DNA from: Pseudomonas gozinkensis
GTDB taxonomy: Bacteria > Pseudomonadota > Gammaproteobacteria > Pseudomonadales > Pseudomonadaceae
Length of the DNA: 64,000 bases
NCBI RefSeq assembly: GCF_014863585.1
Contig: NZ_CP062253.1
Span: forward strand, 5,880,001 to 5,944,000
Reading direction: 5' to 3'
The number at the start of each line of letters is the position of its first letter. The first letter of the stretch is position 1. Below, piece by piece: positions 60,100 to 64,000 of this stretch. The notes below the pieces were generated by a model. That model saw nothing but the letters and a program-made list of their open reading frames with translations. It was not told where the DNA came from and made no database searches. The translations under genes were made by a program, and so were the position numbers.

Positions 60100-61782
60100 A
60101 TGAACAAGAACAATCGCCATCCTGCAGACGGTAAGAAACCAGTCACCATTTTCGGCCCGGACTTTCCTTTCGCCTTCGACGACTGGATCGAACACCCGGC
60201 CGGTCTGGGCAGCATTCCCGAGCACAACCACGGTGCCGAAGTGGCAATCGTCGGGGCGGGTATCGCCGGTCTGGTGGCGGCTTATGAGTTGATGAAACTC
60301 GGCTTGAAACCCGTCGTTTATGAGGCTTCGAAGCTCGGCGGCCGTCTGCGCTCCCAGGCGTTCAATGGCACTGACGGCATCGTCGCCGAGCTCGGCGGCA
60401 TGCGCTTCCCGGTATCGTCCACCGCGTTCTATCACTACGTCGACAAACTCGGCCTCGAGACCAAGCCCTTCCCCAACCCGCTGACGCCGGCCTCCGGCAG
60501 CACCGTGATCGACCTGGAAGGCAAAACCCATTACGCACAGAGCCTGAAGGATCTTCCTGCACTGTTCCAGGAAGTGGCGGACGCCTGGGCCGACGCGCTT
60601 GAGGCCGGCTCGCAATTCGCCGATATCCAGCAAGCGATCCGCGACCGCGATGTGCCGCGCCTCAAAGAGCTGTGGAACACCCTCGTGCCACTGTGGGACG
60701 ACCGCACGTTCTACGACTTCGTCGCCACGTCGAAAGCCTTCGCCAAACTGTCGTTCCATCACCGCGAAGTGTTTGGCCAGGTCGGTTTCGGCACCGGCGG
60801 CTGGGACTCGGACTTCCCCAACTCGATGCTGGAAATCTTCCGTGTGGTGATGACCAACTGCGACGATCACCAGCACCTGGTGGTCGGCGGTGTGGAACAA
60901 GTGCCGCAGGGCATCTGGCGTCATGCGCCGGAGCGCTGCGTTCACTGGCCGCAAGGCACCACCCTCAAGTCGTTGCACCATGGCGCGCCACGCTCAGGGG
61001 TGAAGAAAATCGCCCACGCGCCTGACGGACGATTCGCTGTCACCGACAACAACGGCGACACCCGCGAATACGCGGCCGTACTGACCACTTGCCAGAGCTG
61101 GCTGCTGACTACTCAGATCGAATGCGACGAAACTCTGTTCTCGCAGAAGATGTGGATGGCGCTGGACCGCACCCGCTACATGCAATCGTCGAAGACCTTC
61201 GTGATGGTCGACCGTCCGTTCTGGAAGGACAAGGACCCGGAAACCGGCCGCGACCTGATGAGCATGACCCTCACCGATCGCCTGACCCGTGGCACTTACC
61301 TGTTCGACAACGGCGACGACAAGCCGGGCGTGATCTGCCTGTCGTACTCGTGGATGAGCGATGCGCTGAAAATGCTCCCGCATCCGGTGGAAAAACGCGT
61401 GAAGCTGGCGCTGGATGCGCTGAAGAAGATCTACCCGAAAGTCGACATCGCCGCGCGGATCATCGGTGATCCGATTACCGTGTCGTGGGAAGCCGACCCG
61501 CATTTCCTCGGTGCATTCAAGGGCGCCCTGCCCGGCCACTATCGCTACAACCAGCGCATGTACGCGCACTTCATGCAGGACGACATGCCGCCGGAGCAGC
61601 GCGGGATCTTCATCGCCGGCGACGACGTATCGTGGACGCCAGCATGGGTCGAAGGCGCGGTGCAGACGTCGCTCAACGCGGTGTGGGGAATCATGAAGCA
61701 CTTCGGCGGGTCCACACATAAAGAGAACCCCGGCCCGGGTGATGTGTTCAACGACATCGGCCCGATCGCCCTGCCCGAGTAA
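60100..61782 (+). CDS. davB: L-lysine 2-monooxygenase
   Basis: DavB (560 residues) is an FAD-dependent oxygenase that turns lysine into 5-aminovaleramide. The dinucleotide motif VAIVGAGIAGLVAAYEL, the EASKLGGRLRS block, GGMRFPVSS and the C-terminal GIFIAGDDVSWTPAWVEGAV are present. It is related to tryptophan 2-monooxygenase (IaaM), the main alternative. The directly following amidase gene davA, and the Lrp gene before it, favour the lysine role. Confidence 0.92.
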   Translation: MNKNNRHPADGKKPVTIFGPDFPFAFDDWIEHPAGLGSIPEHNHGAEVAIVGAGIAGLVAAYELMKLGLKPVVYEASKLGGRLRSQAFNGTDGIVAELGGMRFPVSSTAFYHYVDKLGLETKPFPNPLTPASGSTVIDLEGKTHYAQSLKDLPALFQEVADAWADALEAGSQFADIQQAIRDRDVPRLKELWNTLVPLWDDRTFYDFVATSKAFAKLSFHHREVFGQVGFGTGGWDSDFPNSMLEIFRVVMTNCDDHQHLVVGGVEQVPQGIWRHAPERCVHWPQGTTLKSLHHGAPRSGVKKIAHAPDGRFAVTDNNGDTREYAAVLTTCQSWLLTTQIECDETLFSQKMWMALDRTRYMQSSKTFVMVDRPFWKDKDPETGRDLMSMTLTDRLTRGTYLFDNGDDKPGVICLSYSWMSDALKMLPHPVEKRVKLALDALKKIYPKVDIAARIIGDPITVSWEADPHFLGAFKGALPGHYRYNQRMYAHFMQDDMPPEQRGIFIAGDDVSWTPAWVEGAVQTSLNAVWGIMKHFGGSTHKENPGPGDVFNDIGPIALPE

Positions 61783-61794
61783 GAGGAATCCCTG

Positions 61795-62589
61795 ATGCGT
61801 GTAGCCCTTTACCAATGTCCACCGCTGCCACTGGAACCTGCCGCCAATCTCCAGCGCCTGCATCAACTGGCGATGGAGGCCAAAGGCGCCGACCTGCTGG
61901 TGGTGCCGGAGATGTTCCTGACCGGCTACAACATCGGCAAGGAGGCGGTCGCGACATTGGCCGAGGTCTACAACGGTGAGTGGGCGCAGCAGGTCGGACG
62001 AATAGCCAAGGCTGCCGGTCTGGCGATTCTTTACGGTTACCCTGAGCGCACTGCCGAAGGACAGATCTACAACGCCGTGCAGTTGATCGATTCGAACGGT
62101 GAACGCCTGTGCAATTACCGCAAGACGCATCTGTTCGGCGATCTGGACCGTTCGATGTTCAGCCCCGGCGATGGCGAGTTTCCCATCGTCGAGCTCAACG
62201 GCTGGAAGCTCGGTTTCCTGATCTGCTACGACCTGGAGTTCCCGGAAAACGCCCGACGCCTGGCCCTTGAGGGCGCCGAGCTGATTCTGGTGCCGACGGC
62301 GAACATGATTCCTTTCGACTTCATTGCCGATGTTTCCGTGCGCTCCCGCGCCTTCGAAAACCAGTGCTACGTGGCGTACGCCAACTACTGCAGCCACGAA
62401 GGCGACATCCATTACTGCGGGCAAAGCAGCATTGCCGCGCCGGACGGCAGCCGCATCGCCCAGGCCGGACTGGACGAAGCCTTGATCGTCGGTGAGCTGG
62501 ATCGCCAGCTGATGGTCGACTCGCGCAGCGCCAACCGCTACTTCAACGACCGCCGCCCCGAACTTTACGACGCGCTCAACAAGCGCTAA
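61795..62589 (+). CDS. davA: 5-aminopentanamidase
   Basis: DavA (264 residues) is a nitrilase-fold amidase that hydrolyses 5-aminovaleramide to 5-aminovalerate. The catalytic triad is visible: Glu in VVPEMFLTGY, Lys in NYRKTHLFGD and Cys in GFLICYDLEFPE. It starts 12 bases after davB with a good AGAGGAA site. 5-Aminovalerate next goes to glutarate through genes outside this window, and may also be imported by the agt system. Confidence 0.94.
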   Translation: MRVALYQCPPLPLEPAANLQRLHQLAMEAKGADLLVVPEMFLTGYNIGKEAVATLAEVYNGEWAQQVGRIAKAAGLAILYGYPERTAEGQIYNAVQLIDSNGERLCNYRKTHLFGDLDRSMFSPGDGEFPIVELNGWKLGFLICYDLEFPENARRLALEGAELILVPTANMIPFDFIADVSVRSRAFENQCYVAYANYCSHEGDIHYCGQSSIAAPDGSRIAQAGLDEALIVGELDRQLMVDSRSANRYFNDRRPELYDALNKR

Positions 62590-62627
62590 TCCGCTAGCAT
62601 TGGCACTTCACAGTTCTGGAAGTGCCC

Positions 62628-64000
62628 ATGCCTGCCCCGACTCACCCCCGCCCCCACACCGAAACCCTGGCCAACGGCTTGCGTGTAACTCTGCGTCACG
62701 TGCCCGGCCTGAAGCGCAGCGCCGCTGCGTTGCGGGTGAATGCCGGTAGTCACGATGTGCCGTTGGCGTGGCCGGGGCTGGCGCATTTCCTTGAGCATTT
62801 GCTGTTTCTCGGCACCGAGCGTTTTCCTGCACAGCAAGGGCTGATGGCCTACGTGCAAAGGCATGGCGGCCAGATGAATGCCAGCACTCGCGAGCGCACC
62901 ACCGATTTCTTCTTTGAATTGTCGCCAGCGTCCTTCAGTGGTGGGCTGGAGCGTCTGTCAGACCTGCTCGCCCATCCGCGTATGAGTACGGACGATCAGT
63001 TGCGGGAACGGGAAGTGTTGCAGGCGGAGTTTGTCGCGTGGTCGCAGGATGCTGCGGCTCAGCAGAAAGAGGCGCTGTTCGAGGGGTTGTCAGCGGAGCA
63101 TCCATTGCGCGGTTTTCATGCCGGAAACCGCGATAGCCTGCCGGTAGAACAAGCGGAGTTTCAGCAGGCACTGAAAGACTTCCACCAGCAGTTTTACCGC
63201 ACCGGGCAGATGATCCTGAGTCTGGTCGGGCCGCAGAGTGCGGAAGAGCTGCGCACGCTGGCCGAACAGTTTGCCGCCGCGCTGACGGCTGGGGATAAAA
63301 CTGCACAGGCGGCCCCGGCTCGTTTGATGGACACCCCACAGGCAAGTTATCAACAGGTCGGCAAGCGACGCGGCGATCTGCTGTTTGCGCTGGAGGACTT
63401 GCCGGAGTCGTCGGCCGAAGCGCTGGCGTTTCTCTGCCACTGGTTGAATAACGCCAAACCCGGTGGGTTGCTCGCGCATTTGCAAAATCAAGGTCTCGCG
63501 AATGGTTTGCAGGCCTGTGTGCAATACCAGTTTTCCGGGCAAGCCTTGCTACACCTTGAGTTCACCGCCCCCTCCGCGTCACTCGACACCATTCGAACGG
63601 AATGTATCGACTGGTTGAGCTTCTTCGCAGCGCAGCAGAACTGGCCGACACTGCGCGAGGAGTATTCGGCACAGCTTCAACGTCAGCAGCAGGTCAGCGG
63701 CGCACTGCAACGGGTGCGACTCGACAGCGAACAACTCGAAAGCGGCCTGTCCGAATCGGCCGTTACGGCGCTCAAAGTGATTCTCGGCAAAATCGGCACT
63801 GTGGATAACTTTAGCGGCCACTGGCATCTGCCCGCTGCCAACCCGTTTTTGCGTACAGCCGAACCACTGGCCAACGCCGGCCTCATCCGCGGCCAGACCA
63901 GCGCCCACCGAGGCCTGCGCACATTTGCTCAGGATCGCTCGCGCACCCGCCGCGAACGCTCGCCGATGCAATTCAGCCAGGCGCTGCCGGATAACGGTGA
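62628..64000 (+). CDS. pqqF: PQQ biosynthesis protease PqqF (5' part; runs off the window)
   Basis: The frame stays open from the ATG at 62628 through the last base (457 codons, no stop). It is an M16-type zinc peptidase: the inverted motif HFLEH occurs in PGLAHFLEHLLFLGT, followed by GGQMNASTRERTTDFFFEL, a pitrilysin/PqqF block. PqqF with PqqG cuts the PqqA peptide during pyrroloquinoline quinone synthesis. In P. putida pqqF also follows davA and pqqA lies beyond it, so the cluster probably continues to the right. Confidence 0.88.
   Translation, partial: MPAPTHPRPHTETLANGLRVTLRHVPGLKRSAAALRVNAGSHDVPLAWPGLAHFLEHLLFLGTERFPAQQGLMAYVQRHGGQMNASTRERTTDFFFELSPASFSGGLERLSDLLAHPRMSTDDQLREREVLQAEFVAWSQDAAAQQKEALFEGLSAEHPLRGFHAGNRDSLPVEQAEFQQALKDFHQQFYRTGQMILSLVGPQSAEELRTLAEQFAAALTAGDKTAQAAPARLMDTPQASYQQVGKRRGDLLFALEDLPESSAEALAFLCHWLNNAKPGGLLAHLQNQGLANGLQACVQYQFSGQALLHLEFTAPSASLDTIRTECIDWLSFFAAQQNWPTLREEYSAQLQRQQQVSGALQRVRLDSEQLESGLSESAVTALKVILGKIGTVDNFSGHWHLPAANPFLRTAEPLANAGLIRGQTSAHRGLRTFAQDRSRTRRERSPMQFSQALPDNG

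Overview
The window is a contiguous, gene-dense stretch of chromosome from a Pseudomonas of the fluorescens type. The evidence is GC-rich codon use, Pseudomonas-specific proteins (Vfr, MurU/AmgK, RmcA-like regulator, E. coli-type SpeD, EstA autotransporter), REP elements with a GTGGGAGC core, and a gene order that, as I recall it, mirrors the P. aeruginosa PAO1 chromosome from rpoD to erpA. It is mostly core genome. I see no rRNA, CRISPR array, insertion sequence or intact prophage.

Layout. 0-12 kb: envelope and small-molecule metabolism (M23 endopeptidase-anmK; erpA; argC; hemJ-nitronate monooxygenase-DUF805-SDR-HIT; coq7; speD; OsmC; vfr; lipoate-ligase-like). 12-20 kb: tryptophan biosynthesis split in two, trpGDC and (rpe-gph-)trpE, with the autotransporter esterase gene estA between them. 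20-30 kb: an iron-type alcohol dehydrogenase, then an ABC importer (agtDCBA) and a two-component pair (agtRS) resembling the P. aeruginosa 4-aminobutyrate/5-aminovalerate uptake system, with REPINs around them. 30-41 kb: DUF3530, then the divergent amgK-murU-djlA (cell-wall recycling) and lptD-surA-pdxA-rsmA-apaG-apaH-glpE operons. 41-46 kb: the stress trio prkA-yeaH-spoVR. 46-50 kb: cca, folK-folB, plsY, tsaD. 50-55 kb: the macromolecular synthesis cluster rpsU-dnaG-rpoD. 55-59 kb: a 1248-residue RmcA-like c-di-GMP protein and tRNA-Ile2(CAU). 58.7-59.5 kb: an unexplained low-coding stretch. 59.5-64 kb: an Lrp-type regulator with davB-davA (lysine to 5-aminovalerate) and the start of pqqF.

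How the genes work together. AnmK feeds anhydro-MurNAc recycling, and AmgK/MurU form the Pseudomonas shortcut back to UDP-MurNAc. DavB/DavA make 5-aminovalerate, and the agt importer probably takes the same compound up. LptD and its chaperone SurA are co-transcribed. The most unusual signal is a pair of Trp-codon-rich leaders. A 28-codon ORF precedes trpG, and the last codons of gph precede trpE. They share 24 identical bases through the stop codon, then the same 10-nt spacing to a GC hairpin. This suggests that the gph 3' end doubles as the trpE attenuator leader.
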